From an uncultured Bacteroidales bacterium (lineage in GTDB: Bacteria; Bacteroidota; Bacteroidia; Bacteroidales; UBA932), in contig CALVDR010000001.1 in assembly GCA_944326365.1 (NCBI GenBank), forward strand, positions 1-64,000: a stretch of 64,000 nucleotides of DNA, written 5' to 3'. A program made the translations under genes and the position numbers. This document shows positions 1-8,423 of this stretch, piece by piece. The notes beneath the pieces were generated by a model that had not been told where the DNA came from, did not search any database, and saw only the letters and a list, made by a program, of their open reading frames with translations. Numbering within the stretch: the first letter of the stretch is position 1; every line of letters begins with the position of its first letter.

Positions 1-75
1 GGGGAAATCATCCTCGAAGCCACGTCAAAGGGTCTGAAGAAGGCCGTCATCCGGCTCAGTTCGGTCGTGGAGTGA
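1..75 (+). CDS. 3' end of a probable GH2 glycoside hydrolase (partial)
   Basis: The plus strand is open in frame 1 from the first base to a TGA at 73-75 and encodes 24 residues that begin GEIILEATSKGL. A G-x-I-x-L-x-A-x-S-x-G-L pattern is typical of the last beta-strands of the Ig-like C-terminal domain of Bacteroidota GH2 beta-galactosidases, so this is probably the tail of such an enzyme. It converges on the GH3 gene that starts at 2490 and ends at 187, with 111 bp between the two stops. The fragment is very short, so the family call is tentative. Confidence 0.45.
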   Translation, partial: GEIILEATSKGLKKAVIRLSSVVE

Positions 76-186
76 TTATCGCATTTCTCCACTTCGGACT
101 GTATCCTCCGCTCAAAATGACATGAAAGCGTCAGCTTTGCGGATATGAATAAAATTTTTCAGCTGGCTGCAGGCCGATCGCCATCG

Positions 187-2490
187 TCATTTCACCCGGA
201 AACTTGTTTTCAGCAAGTCTTCATCAGCGGATGACGGACCCGCCATCACGATGAATTCGCCAGGCTCGACTATCGGCTTCAGGTTCTTGTCCAGAAAGCG
301 CAGCTTCTCCGGTGTCACCATGAATTCCACAGTCTTGGTTTCACCGGGCTCAAGAGAAATCCTCACGAAATCCTTCAGCTCCTTCACTGGCCTGGTCACC
401 TGCGAGAATCTGTCCCGGATATAGAGCTGTACTATCTCGTCGCCGGACATTGCTCCATGGTTCGTCACTTTCACGCTGACCTTTACCTGACCGTCGGCAG
501 GGATTTCCGTGCGGTCGATGCTCAGATCCGAGTATTCATACTCATTGTATGACAGTCCGTAGCCGAAAGGATACAGAGGAGTGCTTGGAGTCACCGCATA
601 AGGGTGGAAGTACTGTGACGGCTTGTGGTTGTATATCATCTGCACCTGTCCGGAAGAGCGTGGAATCGTCACCGCCAGTTTCGCGGACGGATTCACCTTC
701 CCGTACAGGATTTCCGCTATGGCCTGTCCCCCGTACATACCAGGCTCCCAGGCATTCACCAGTGCTGGAAGATGCTCTGCCGCCCATTCCACGCCCAGCG
801 GTCTGCCGGATATCAGCACCAGCACTGTCGGCTTTCCTGAGGCATACACCTTCTCTATCAGCTCGTTCTGGAGACCTACCAGGTCAATGTCGGACCTGTC
901 CGTATCCTCTCCTGATGTCCGTTCAGTCCATCTGCCCCTGTACATGTACTCTCCTGCGACCACTATGTTCAGATCGCACGTCCGTGCCAATGACGCTGCC
1001 CTGTCCACCTGCCTGCGTGACATGTTCCGCGGATCCCATCCCTGGTCCACGAATACGAAATCCGTCTCCGGCGACACTTCCTTCAAGCCTTCGAGCACTG
1101 TCGTGACATTCTCCGGCTTCTGGTCGGCGCTCCAGTCTCCCAGGATATTGTGGTCATCGGCATTGATGCCTGTCACCAGGACCCTGCGGTATTTTTCCGG
1201 ACTGAGAGGCAGAAGGCCGTCGTTTTTCAGCAGTACTATGGATTTCCTGGCCGCTTCCAGAGCGGTCTGCCTGTGTGCATCGCACAGACGCACATCCATA
1301 CTAGTAGTTTCATCGGCATACGGATGTTCGAAAAGGCCCAGGCGGAACTTTATCTCCAGAATCCGTTTCACTGACTCGTCTATCCTGCTTTCCGGAATCC
1401 TTCCTTCACGGACCAGTTCACAGACATATTCGTTCCAGTAAACCCCGTGCATGTGCATGTCCATGCCGGCCATGATACTCTGGTAAAACGCTTCTTTCAG
1501 GTTCTCGGCTGTGGCGTGGAGATCGTATATGTGTTCTATGTCCATCCAGTCGCTCACCACAAAGCCCTTGAAGCCCCATTCACCGCGAGCGACTTCCTCC
1601 ATCAGCCATTCATTCGAATGGCAAGGTATCCCGTTCAGTTCGTTGTGCGCTGTCATCAGGGACATCGCCCCTGCATCCACTCCCGCCTCGAACGGCGGGA
1701 AAAACACTTCCCTTATCGTCCTTTCCGACAGGTCGGTCGGGGAGCCGTTAGTCCCGTTTACCGGCTGGCTGCCGCCTACGAAATGCTTGATGCAGGCCAG
1801 AACGTCATCAGATGACAAGTCGCCCTGATAGCCTTTCACCGTGGCCACTCCCATCTCCGTCACCAGATACGGGTCTTCTCCGTAGGTCTCTCCTACCCTG
1901 CCCCAGCGAGGATCCCTCGCTACTTCGACATTAGGATTGAAGGTCCAGTGCATGTTCATCGCCCGCATCTCCGCAGCCGTCTCTCGCGCTATCCTGTACG
2001 CCAGATCTGTGTCGAATGAACTTGCAAGTCCGATATTGGTCGGATAGACCGTATTGTCCGGCGCATTGGCATTGCCATGAATGGCATCTATTCCGAAAAT
2101 GACAGGGATGGCGAGCCTGCTCTGAAGGGCCAGCGACTGCAGGTAGTTAGCCTCTTCGACGGTCAGCACATGCAGGAAAGAACCGACCAGCCCCTGCCGC
2201 GTCCATTCAGCCACAGAATCGGCATTGAACCCGGGATAAAAGGCATTCGCCGTATTGTTTTTCAAGTCCTCTTCAGACAGCGAGGCCTCGTTTTTCCTGA
2301 TATGTTCCAGTCCGACGAACTGGTTCATCTGTCCGACCTTTTCTTCGAGAGTCATTCTCGAAAGAAGGTCTTCCACCCGTTTGGGTACAGGAGCTGAGGC
2401 ATCCAGGTAAACAGGAGCGTCTCCTCCGGCACAGGAAGAAACGGCGGTCACGACTGATGTGATCATGGTCAATAGTCCTATGTTTTTCAT
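187..2490 (-). CDS. bglX: GH3 beta-glucosidase, BglX type (lipoprotein)
   Basis: This 767-residue glycoside hydrolase family 3 enzyme probably removes terminal beta-linked glucose or xylose from oligosaccharides in the periplasm or on the surface. The signal peptide ends in a VSSC lipobox with Cys20. The N-terminal TIM-barrel spans about residues 45-390 and carries KHFVGG near 235 and the nucleophile Asp314 in VVSDWMD. An alpha/beta sandwich domain follows, then a C-terminal fibronectin III-like domain from about 660 (DEIVQLYIRD). Length and domain order match the full-length BglX type. It is the last minus-strand gene of the PUL 1 region, but a MITE-like element sits 13 bp upstream of its ATG, so it may have its own leader. 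Substrate specificity cannot be read from the sequence. Confidence 0.93.
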   Translation of the reverse strand: MKNIGLLTMITSVVTAVSSCAGGDAPVYLDASAPVPKRVEDLLSRMTLEEKVGQMNQFVGLEHIRKNEASLSEEDLKNNTANAFYPGFNADSVAEWTRQGLVGSFLHVLTVEEANYLQSLALQSRLAIPVIFGIDAIHGNANAPDNTVYPTNIGLASSFDTDLAYRIARETAAEMRAMNMHWTFNPNVEVARDPRWGRVGETYGEDPYLVTEMGVATVKGYQGDLSSDDVLACIKHFVGGSQPVNGTNGSPTDLSERTIREVFFPPFEAGVDAGAMSLMTAHNELNGIPCHSNEWLMEEVARGEWGFKGFVVSDWMDIEHIYDLHATAENLKEAFYQSIMAGMDMHMHGVYWNEYVCELVREGRIPESRIDESVKRILEIKFRLGLFEHPYADETTSMDVRLCDAHRQTALEAARKSIVLLKNDGLLPLSPEKYRRVLVTGINADDHNILGDWSADQKPENVTTVLEGLKEVSPETDFVFVDQGWDPRNMSRRQVDRAASLARTCDLNIVVAGEYMYRGRWTERTSGEDTDRSDIDLVGLQNELIEKVYASGKPTVLVLISGRPLGVEWAAEHLPALVNAWEPGMYGGQAIAEILYGKVNPSAKLAVTIPRSSGQVQMIYNHKPSQYFHPYAVTPSTPLYPFGYGLSYNEYEYSDLSIDRTEIPADGQVKVSVKVTNHGAMSGDEIVQLYIRDRFSQVTRPVKELKDFVRISLEPGETKTVEFMVTPEKLRFLDKNLKPIVEPGEFIVMAGPSSADEDLLKTSFRVK

Positions 2491-2503
2491 ATATGGATAA
2501 ATA

Positions 2504-2710
2504 ACGTCAGTTCGACGAATTATTTTACTTAGTACCAGAGACTTCGTCGAACTGACGTTACGATTTCTTCGAAATCTCCTTCCTTTTACGTGTCACCCCT
2601 CCTAAATCCTCCCCTTCGTATGGGAGGACTTGCCTACGGATTCGTTCCACGAATCCTCTAAAAGAGGTAGTTCTCTGAAATTCACTGCGTTCTTTTCATC
2701 GAACTCACGT
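2504..2710 (+). mobile_element. MITE-like element A, copy 1
   Basis: This roughly 207-bp element begins ACGTCAGTTCGACGAA and ends TTCATCGAACTCACGT, giving imperfect 16-bp terminal inverted repeats. It is flanked by the direct repeat TAAATA (2498-2503 and 2711-2716), read here as a target-site duplication. Inside are several hairpins: a second inverted copy of the left end (TTCGTCGAACTGACGT), GATTTCTTCGAAATC, a CCTCCCC/GGGAGG stem and CCTCTAAAAGAGG. No ORF of useful length is present. It lies 13 bp upstream of the GH3 start codon. Together with AT-rich DNA at 2717-2803 it fills the 313-bp gap between the GH3 and heparinase-like genes. Confidence 0.85.
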
Positions 2711-2803
2711 TAAATAAAATTTTATCAAACAAATAACAATCTTTATCTGCAAAGATAACCGGAAAAAGCATCTTCAAATAACAAAATCGTACATAACAGT
2801 GTC

Positions 2804-4651
2804 TCAAAAATCCCGTTCCGCATTATCGCCGTTCCGGAAACGGACTTCTATCCTTTCTGCCGTTCCGATTCCGGTATCCATCAAAAGGCAGACTTGCGTC
2901 ACTCCTGGATTCGGAGCATCATACTCTGCCAGAGGGACAGCAGGGCGGATTTCCAGACAGAACGGGGATGTCGTCCTGAACTTTACAAGCATCTCATGCC
3001 CCCGGCATGTCAGACGGACGACATCTTCAGATACTATCTCGGGGACAGCCTCGGTATTCATTCTCCAGACCACAGTCTGCGGAGAATCACCGCTCTCGAA
3101 AACATCCTCGATATAAAGATTATCTTCAGGGTCCAGGCAGGCTGTCCTGGTCACTTTTCCGAACTGAGGAAGCAGCCCGGACAAATCCACTACAACACCC
3201 TTCCAGGATACCGAAGCCATGGTATCCGTTATTTCCGCGCGTCCTGAGACACAATGCAAGGAATTCAAGACCGAAACCGTATTGTGGCCCATGTTTCCAT
3301 ATCTGAACACTCTCCATCTGTCGCTGTTCTGACCCAGGCTCCATATATCCAGACCGTACCTTTCCAGTGAACCATAGTCCTGCATCCCCAGATCCAGAGC
3401 CCAGCGGACACTGTCACGTTCGTATATGAAAGAGCCTCCGTCCATATGCGCATGTCCTGACGACGGAGATCCTCCTTTGAGACCGAAATAAGTGTCATCG
3501 GCAGAATGCCAGCCTGAACGATAAGCAAAGACAGGAGTCTCGCCCCTGCTGAACCATATATTCCAGTCAGGAGAAGCCACCTTGCCAAGATCAAGGCCTG
3601 CAGCCGAAATCACAGCCAAGGGCAGAAGACGGTTCTCCGCAAACACTTCGGCACCGGAGTTCTCCAAGTATTCCATAATATTGTACAGCAATGAAATATC
3701 TCCGGTTCTGGATGCTATCCAGAAAAGCATGGGATCGCAGATTTGCCCGTAAGAGGCATCGCTGTAGTTGAAACACCCGCCACGAGGTGTGAGCATGGCC
3801 TGGAGGAAGCGGCCCGACTGCAGGAAGCCGGGAGACTCCGCCAGACCGAAATCAGTCCCGCAGGTCCCCTCCAAAGCTTCTATCATTATGATTTCGAAAC
3901 TGGAGCCGTAACCCCAGTACATAGCGCCCTCCGGGTAGCCTCCATCCGGAGCATAGACAGCCATGGCCTTCGGATTCGATTCCAGAGAACGTAAAATAAT
4001 ACTGCCGCACAGTTCCGGGTTTATATCATAAAAAACCACGGCTGCCGCAGTCATGCCAGCATTGCATACCGAATTCCAGTTGGAAGTCCATCCATACCAC
4101 GGCTGCGCCTCCGTTTCTACAGGCTTGAACGCCTTTTCGAAGACAGCCTGCTCCACTTTCGCACGTGTCTCCATAGACAGCACGTCATAGAGCCAGTCAT
4201 AGCCTATAGACATGGACACCGACATCTCTGCCACATCCAGAAAATGCGACGGATTCCAGTCACTGAATTCACAGCACGCAAGCATCTCCTTTTCAGCACG
4301 CCTGGCATATCGCATATCTCCTGTCATCCTGTAAGCATAGGAAAGAGCAAAAACACGCTTCAAGGATTCTCTGCTGGTTTCCAGAAGCCTTATGCCTACC
4401 ATCTGCCTTGTCACAGGAGGCTTCGCCAATGCCTCATCCGCGCAGTCCATGACCGCATCGTGCATCTTCTTCACAGCCGGATACTTCTCTACAGACGCCA
4501 TCACCGCAGACTCTTCCCCTTCTTTCAGGAAAAGTCTGGGGTGGCCTACATCTCCGCCAAATCGGGCCGCCGCTCCTGATTCAGCACAATAAATCATTGC
4601 TCCTGACGATGTCAGGAGCAATGACAATACCAACGACCAAATGCACCTCAT
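2804..4651 (-). CDS. Heparinase II/III-like polysaccharide lyase
   Basis: This 615-residue secreted protein belongs to the heparinase II/III superfamily, whose members cleave uronic-acid-containing polysaccharides by beta-elimination. After an N-terminal signal peptide comes an alpha/alpha toroid (about residues 40-350) with NWNSVC at 191-196, the usual catalytic Asn region. A beta-sandwich follows with the conserved GHAHMDGGSF at 399-408 containing the catalytic His. The usual Tyr and His positions are plausibly present but were not assigned. It lies 19 bp downstream of the clan GH-A enzyme gene and is probably co-transcribed with it. Candidate substrates are heparin- or alginate-like glycans, or it may be one of the uncharacterised lyase families in this fold. 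Confidence 0.8.
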   Translation of the reverse strand: MRCIWSLVLSLLLTSSGAMIYCAESGAAARFGGDVGHPRLFLKEGEESAVMASVEKYPAVKKMHDAVMDCADEALAKPPVTRQMVGIRLLETSRESLKRVFALSYAYRMTGDMRYARRAEKEMLACCEFSDWNPSHFLDVAEMSVSMSIGYDWLYDVLSMETRAKVEQAVFEKAFKPVETEAQPWYGWTSNWNSVCNAGMTAAAVVFYDINPELCGSIILRSLESNPKAMAVYAPDGGYPEGAMYWGYGSSFEIIMIEALEGTCGTDFGLAESPGFLQSGRFLQAMLTPRGGCFNYSDASYGQICDPMLFWIASRTGDISLLYNIMEYLENSGAEVFAENRLLPLAVISAAGLDLGKVASPDWNIWFSRGETPVFAYRSGWHSADDTYFGLKGGSPSSGHAHMDGGSFIYERDSVRWALDLGMQDYGSLERYGLDIWSLGQNSDRWRVFRYGNMGHNTVSVLNSLHCVSGRAEITDTMASVSWKGVVVDLSGLLPQFGKVTRTACLDPEDNLYIEDVFESGDSPQTVVWRMNTEAVPEIVSEDVVRLTCRGHEMLVKFRTTSPFCLEIRPAVPLAEYDAPNPGVTQVCLLMDTGIGTAERIEVRFRNGDNAERDF

Positions 4652-4670
4652 AAATTACCAAACGCACAAT

Positions 4671-6170
4671 CTACAGGTTCCTTTTTTCCAGTTTGCCTCC
4701 GGCCACCTGTATAGTCTCGGAAGAACCATCAGGCTTCGTCACTGAAAAGGAGGCATCTTCAGTAGCATAAGCCACTATGTAGGACCCTCTGTCGAGCAGG
4801 AAGCCCAAAGCACCGGCAGATGTTGAGAAGCTGACAGTCAAGGACGAAGCTGAAGTGGATTTCTCTTCGGTCAGAGAAGTCTGAGGAGTGTCCTGGCCGA
4901 TATTGAAGGCGACGAAATTCTCTGGAGAAGTCAAGGCGACATCCTCGGCAGCCTCTTTAAGTCCCTGTATGATCTTTCTGGCTGGCGCCGTGATGCCTTC
5001 CCTGTCCTGAAGATCAGTAGTATATATTCCCTGGTCTACACTGGAATCAGTGGCATTTGTCACGAAATATTCGCTGGTGGCCAAGTCATAAATATCATAG
5101 CCTCCGCCTGCGGCGAAAGCAGTGAGAATCAGACTCGCCGAATTCTGATAGCTTCCGGTATTCTCGGCTACGAGAGGATAATTCCCCGGTATGGAAGCGT
5201 AAGCCTCGACATCGGCCCTGAGTTCGGACACTTTCTGCTTGTAGGCATCTATGCCCACGAAGTCTATCCCGTCCAGAGCGAAGACATCTTTCACTGAAGC
5301 CACATCGGACCACTGCAGCAAGTCGCCGCCGTCCTCGTCCTTGATATGGTTCGTTCTGGTCAGAACCTTGTAGGAACTGTTCTTCACAGCCTTTCCGACT
5401 GCGTCCAATGAATTCAGGACCATGTCCCACACATTCTGGGAAGTAAGTTCAGAACCATCCCAGCTCTTGAAATGATAGTCCCTGTACCTCCACCTCAGGA
5501 ATCCGTCTGGCTCGTTGTGGACCTGGCATGTGATCACAGGATGATTTTCCCCGTGATTTGAATCCCAGTAACGGATATGGTTGAACAGCGCCGTGACGAC
5601 CCTGATCTCATGGTCGAGAAGCCAGTCCGCATCCAGCCTGAGCGCATGGATATAGCCGTAGTAGCTGTGGAACGAGCCGTCGTTGTCGCATCTGAGACGG
5701 ACAGAAGGCTCTGAAAGAATGTACTGAGGAAGCAGATAAGTGAATGCATCGCCTATCATGTTAGTGCTGAACCACAGGAGTTCCATTTTCAGGCCGTATT
5801 CATTGCAATACGCAAGCATGGCATCCACTATGCTCCAGTCATATTCATTCTGCCGCGGCTCTACCATCTTCCAGCTTATCGGCACCTGCACGCAATTCAC
5901 TCCGAGCTCAACAGCTTTCTGGAAATAAGGCTCGACAGCTGCCAGGGATTTCCCGTCGCAGTTCAGGAGCGCATCCAGACGGATCTGAGCACCGATGAGA
6001 GGGAATGGCTTCCCGTCGACCTGCAAGTATGTCTTTCCGGCTTCGGTGGTGCGAAGTTCGCTCACGGTGATCTGCGGGAGCACAGGTTCCTGCGGCTTCA
6101 GATCGTCTTTCTGCGAGCATGCGCACAGCGCAATCGCGGAAATCACAGTCAACAGTTTCAAATATTTCAT
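4671..6170 (-). CDS. Clan GH-A glycoside hydrolase, GH35/GH42-like (DUF4978 type) lipoprotein
   Basis: This 499-residue lipoprotein (LCAC lipobox near Cys16) has a TIM-barrel resembling GH35 and GH42 beta-galactosidases. The strand-4 acid/base Glu220 is seen in VHNEPDGF, and the likely nucleophile is Glu336 in LVAENTGS. The early barrel motif IGAQIRLDA matches the GAQ(M/I)R substrate loop of that group. Beyond about residue 400 a small beta-domain resembles the C-terminal part of DUF4978 proteins. The gene follows the surface lipoproteins of PUL 1 and precedes the lyase. A MITE-like element 25 bp upstream separates it from the upstream genes, so it may be transcribed separately. The substrate is unknown; a beta-galactoside or related glycan is a guess from the fold. 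Confidence 0.75.
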   Translation of the reverse strand: MKYLKLLTVISAIALCACSQKDDLKPQEPVLPQITVSELRTTEAGKTYLQVDGKPFPLIGAQIRLDALLNCDGKSLAAVEPYFQKAVELGVNCVQVPISWKMVEPRQNEYDWSIVDAMLAYCNEYGLKMELLWFSTNMIGDAFTYLLPQYILSEPSVRLRCDNDGSFHSYYGYIHALRLDADWLLDHEIRVVTALFNHIRYWDSNHGENHPVITCQVHNEPDGFLRWRYRDYHFKSWDGSELTSQNVWDMVLNSLDAVGKAVKNSSYKVLTRTNHIKDEDGGDLLQWSDVASVKDVFALDGIDFVGIDAYKQKVSELRADVEAYASIPGNYPLVAENTGSYQNSASLILTAFAAGGGYDIYDLATSEYFVTNATDSSVDQGIYTTDLQDREGITAPARKIIQGLKEAAEDVALTSPENFVAFNIGQDTPQTSLTEEKSTSASSLTVSFSTSAGALGFLLDRGSYIVAYATEDASFSVTKPDGSSETIQVAGGKLEKRNL

Positions 6171-6195
6171 TTATCTTCAATATTAAATTTTATTA

Positions 6196-6403
6196 ACGTC
6201 AGTTCGACGAATTATTATACTCAGTACCAGAGATTTCGTCGAACTGACGTTATGATTTCTTCGAAATCTCCATTCCTTTTACGTGTCACCCCACCTAAAT
6301 CCTCCCCTATCGAGGGGAGGACTTGCCTACGGATTCGTTCCTCGAATCCTCTAAAAGAGGTAGTTCTCTGAAATTCACTCCGTTCTTTTCATCGAACTCA
6401 CGT
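6196..6403 (+). mobile_element. MITE-like element A, copy 2
   Basis: This is a full copy of the element described at 2504, with the same termini, internal inverted repeat and hairpins. The perfect palindrome-like stem CCTCCCCT/AGGGGAGG is best preserved here. The direct repeat TTATTA at 6190-6195 and 6404-6409 flanks it as a target duplication. It lies 25 bp upstream of the start codon of the clan GH-A enzyme gene and in the same orientation as the other copies. It fills most of the 298-bp gap between that gene and the fimbrillin/BACON/FISUMP gene that ends at 6469. Confidence 0.85.
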
Positions 6404-6468
6404 TTATTATGTTGAGGCCGGCACAAAAGCGTTTCTTGAGGCCGGCCTCCTGAGTCCGCCTGGACTGA

Positions 6469-8235
6469 TTATTTGGTATCGGCGATACATCTGACAGGCA
6501 GGGCTGCGTTCGTACCGTCCCAACCCCAGTTGTCACCAGGAAGTACATATTTCGTATCAGAAGTTATGGTCAGCTTGTAACTGTCCCAGTTGTTCGCATT
6601 TGTTCTGGTGGCAGTGGTCATCGTAGCCATGTCCCCGTTCTGATATTTTCCGTGCGACTTGCTCCTGTTGCCTGAGCATGGGAGGAAAATTCCGCCGTTC
6701 ATGTTGTCTTTGGTCGCTGTCTTTGCTACGGAGTTTTTCAGTCCAAGCACAGCTCCGTTTACCAGGAAGCCGCTCTGCGATGTTTCCACCCAGCCGAATG
6801 TCACAGACTCATGAGAAGCGCCTACGAGAGATTCCACTTCCTCGCGGGTAGGGACTCTCCATCCTGTCGGACAAGGGTCATTCTCTTCAGCCCACACGGC
6901 AGGGCCTGATTTGTCCCCGAGAGGCATCCCCTCAGGAGCCTGTTCAGGATTTTCCCTGTTCCATCCGACCTTGGAACCGTACTGATACAGAAGACCGGGA
7001 TCATCAGGAGAAGATGCGAACATGTCCGGCTCGCCGACATTGGCCTTGGCCCATATATGGCCATTCACTTCCTGGGCATAACCATGCTGTATGGTCATGA
7101 CTGCTTCTCTGTCTGCAGTGGAGAACGTCACATATGCCGTCTGCACGTTGCTGTCCCCTGTCAGGGCATCCAAAGTAACACTGACAGTCGCATCTGAATC
7201 ACCTGAAGTCTCGGACAGGTGAAGCCAGCTTTCAGAACCTTCTGTCTGGGTGGCGGTCCATGGTCCGTCAGCTTCCACTGAAATATCGAAAGAACCGGAA
7301 ACAAACGAAGGTGCCATATATTCAGGAATTACAGAAACGCTCGCTACCGGAGAAACAGCGATACTTGTCACATGGTTTACCTTTCCGGCTGCGAAAGTCA
7401 CATCCCTTTCCATGTTTTTCTTCACGATGTAGTCTTCACCTGACGCCGTGACCGTCACTGTCAGTTCAGAACCCGCCGTCATGCCGAACGGAGTCGTAGT
7501 GATATAGAAATGCCCTGTCTGTCCGGCCTTTACCGTTCCGTCTGTCACTGTCAGTTCTGAAATATAATATTTCGCATTGGTAAGCTTCAGTTCACCGTTC
7601 CGGGGGTTTATCTGGAACCCGCCCATCAGGTATGTCTCCTCGCCTGCTGTCATGGAAATCTTCGATACGGAAATGTCTGAGTCTCCATTGTTCACCACCT
7701 GGATATCGAAGAGAGTGGATGCGTGAGCCATAGCCACAGAGGCCTGGCCGTCTGCCACCTGCGCATATCCGTACAGAGGGCCGTCGATATGTGTGGCATC
7801 ATCCGTTCCATTCTGCACGGCATTCATTCCGAAAGACATTCCTGCCCGTCCGAATTCACCGTCCATGTCGTGCTGGTTCTTGTCATACGGATAGAAGACG
7901 TTCAATGCCTTGATATCTCCAGGATTCTCCACACTTTCACATGAGAATATGTCCCCGTCACCTTTTGTGAACTGATAGGCCTTTCTGGTTTCATCTGCAT
8001 ACACAGCCACGACAGAGAGCTGGTCTCCCTCGTCCCAGGCTACCTTGTACTGGGGCTCTTCCGCTGTTCCTTCTATAGTGAGAGTCGTTTTTGTGTCCTG
8101 CGCTTTGTCTGCAAGTATGGAGGCATGGAAAGAGAAAGGTTCTCCTGACCCAGTCTCCGGTACTGTGATTTCCTTTTCAGAACATGATACGAGCATTGCT
8201 GCGGCAGCAGCTATGGAAAATAAAAGTTTTTTCAT
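6469..8235 (-). CDS. Surface lipoprotein: fimbrillin-like + BACON + FISUMP domains
   Basis: This 588-residue lipoprotein has a VSCSEKE lipobox. The start at 8235 was chosen because it begins directly with the signal peptide and has GGAGG nine bases upstream; the frame stays open further upstream but overlaps the preceding small ORF. Domains in order are a fimbrillin-like region (about 25-300, with an FYPYD and GPLYGYA core), a BACON beta-domain (about 305-395), and a FISUMP domain (TIGR02145 type) with WAKANVGEPDMF, DPCPTGWRVPT and the terminal VRC. BACON domains are usually surface modules that bind glycan or mucin; FISUMP function is unknown. It is paralogous to the proteins at 8424, 10238 and 20736, and is likely a surface glycan-binding component of PUL 1. 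Confidence 0.8.
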   Translation of the reverse strand: MKKLLFSIAAAAAMLVSCSEKEITVPETGSGEPFSFHASILADKAQDTKTTLTIEGTAEEPQYKVAWDEGDQLSVVAVYADETRKAYQFTKGDGDIFSCESVENPGDIKALNVFYPYDKNQHDMDGEFGRAGMSFGMNAVQNGTDDATHIDGPLYGYAQVADGQASVAMAHASTLFDIQVVNNGDSDISVSKISMTAGEETYLMGGFQINPRNGELKLTNAKYYISELTVTDGTVKAGQTGHFYITTTPFGMTAGSELTVTVTASGEDYIVKKNMERDVTFAAGKVNHVTSIAVSPVASVSVIPEYMAPSFVSGSFDISVEADGPWTATQTEGSESWLHLSETSGDSDATVSVTLDALTGDSNVQTAYVTFSTADREAVMTIQHGYAQEVNGHIWAKANVGEPDMFASSPDDPGLLYQYGSKVGWNRENPEQAPEGMPLGDKSGPAVWAEENDPCPTGWRVPTREEVESLVGASHESVTFGWVETSQSGFLVNGAVLGLKNSVAKTATKDNMNGGIFLPCSGNRSKSHGKYQNGDMATMTTATRTNANNWDSYKLTITSDTKYVLPGDNWGWDGTNAALPVRCIADTK

Positions 8236-8251
8236 GATTCGTCCTCCGATT

Positions 8252-8404
8252 TTAGATGGTTTCTCCTTCTTCATAATCCGGCGCATCCAAACTGAATGTG
8301 TCATAGTTCACGCTGGCGGCAAAGCCGTTTTCTACTGAAAACTCCGCAATTCCGATTTCAGGGGCCGAATATTTCACGGCATGATGATTTTCATTGTGTT
8401 TCAT
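8252..8404 (-). CDS. 50-residue small ORF between BACON/FISUMP genes
   Basis: An ATG at 8404 opens a 50-codon frame that ends in TAA at 8252-8254. It starts 19 bp after the stop of the upstream 599-residue paralogue and ends 16 bp before the next ATG, so it fits an operon gene. The product has no signal peptide and starts MKHNENHHAVKYSAPEI, then has EFSVENGFAASVNY, and ends APDYEEGETI. That ending resembles the tail of the neighbouring 431-residue lipoprotein, which ends VSYGPVEIGAPGYDEGQSYN. Short peptides with a K-Y-x-x-P start and an acidic, Tyr/Gly-rich end are common and mostly uncharacterised in Bacteroidales. The function is unknown. The ORF is supported by spacing and the shared tail, not by a recognised domain. 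Confidence 0.6.
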   Translation of the reverse strand: MKHNENHHAVKYSAPEIGIAEFSVENGFAASVNYDTFSLDAPDYEEGETI

Positions 8405-8423
8405 AATGATTTAGTGTTAATGG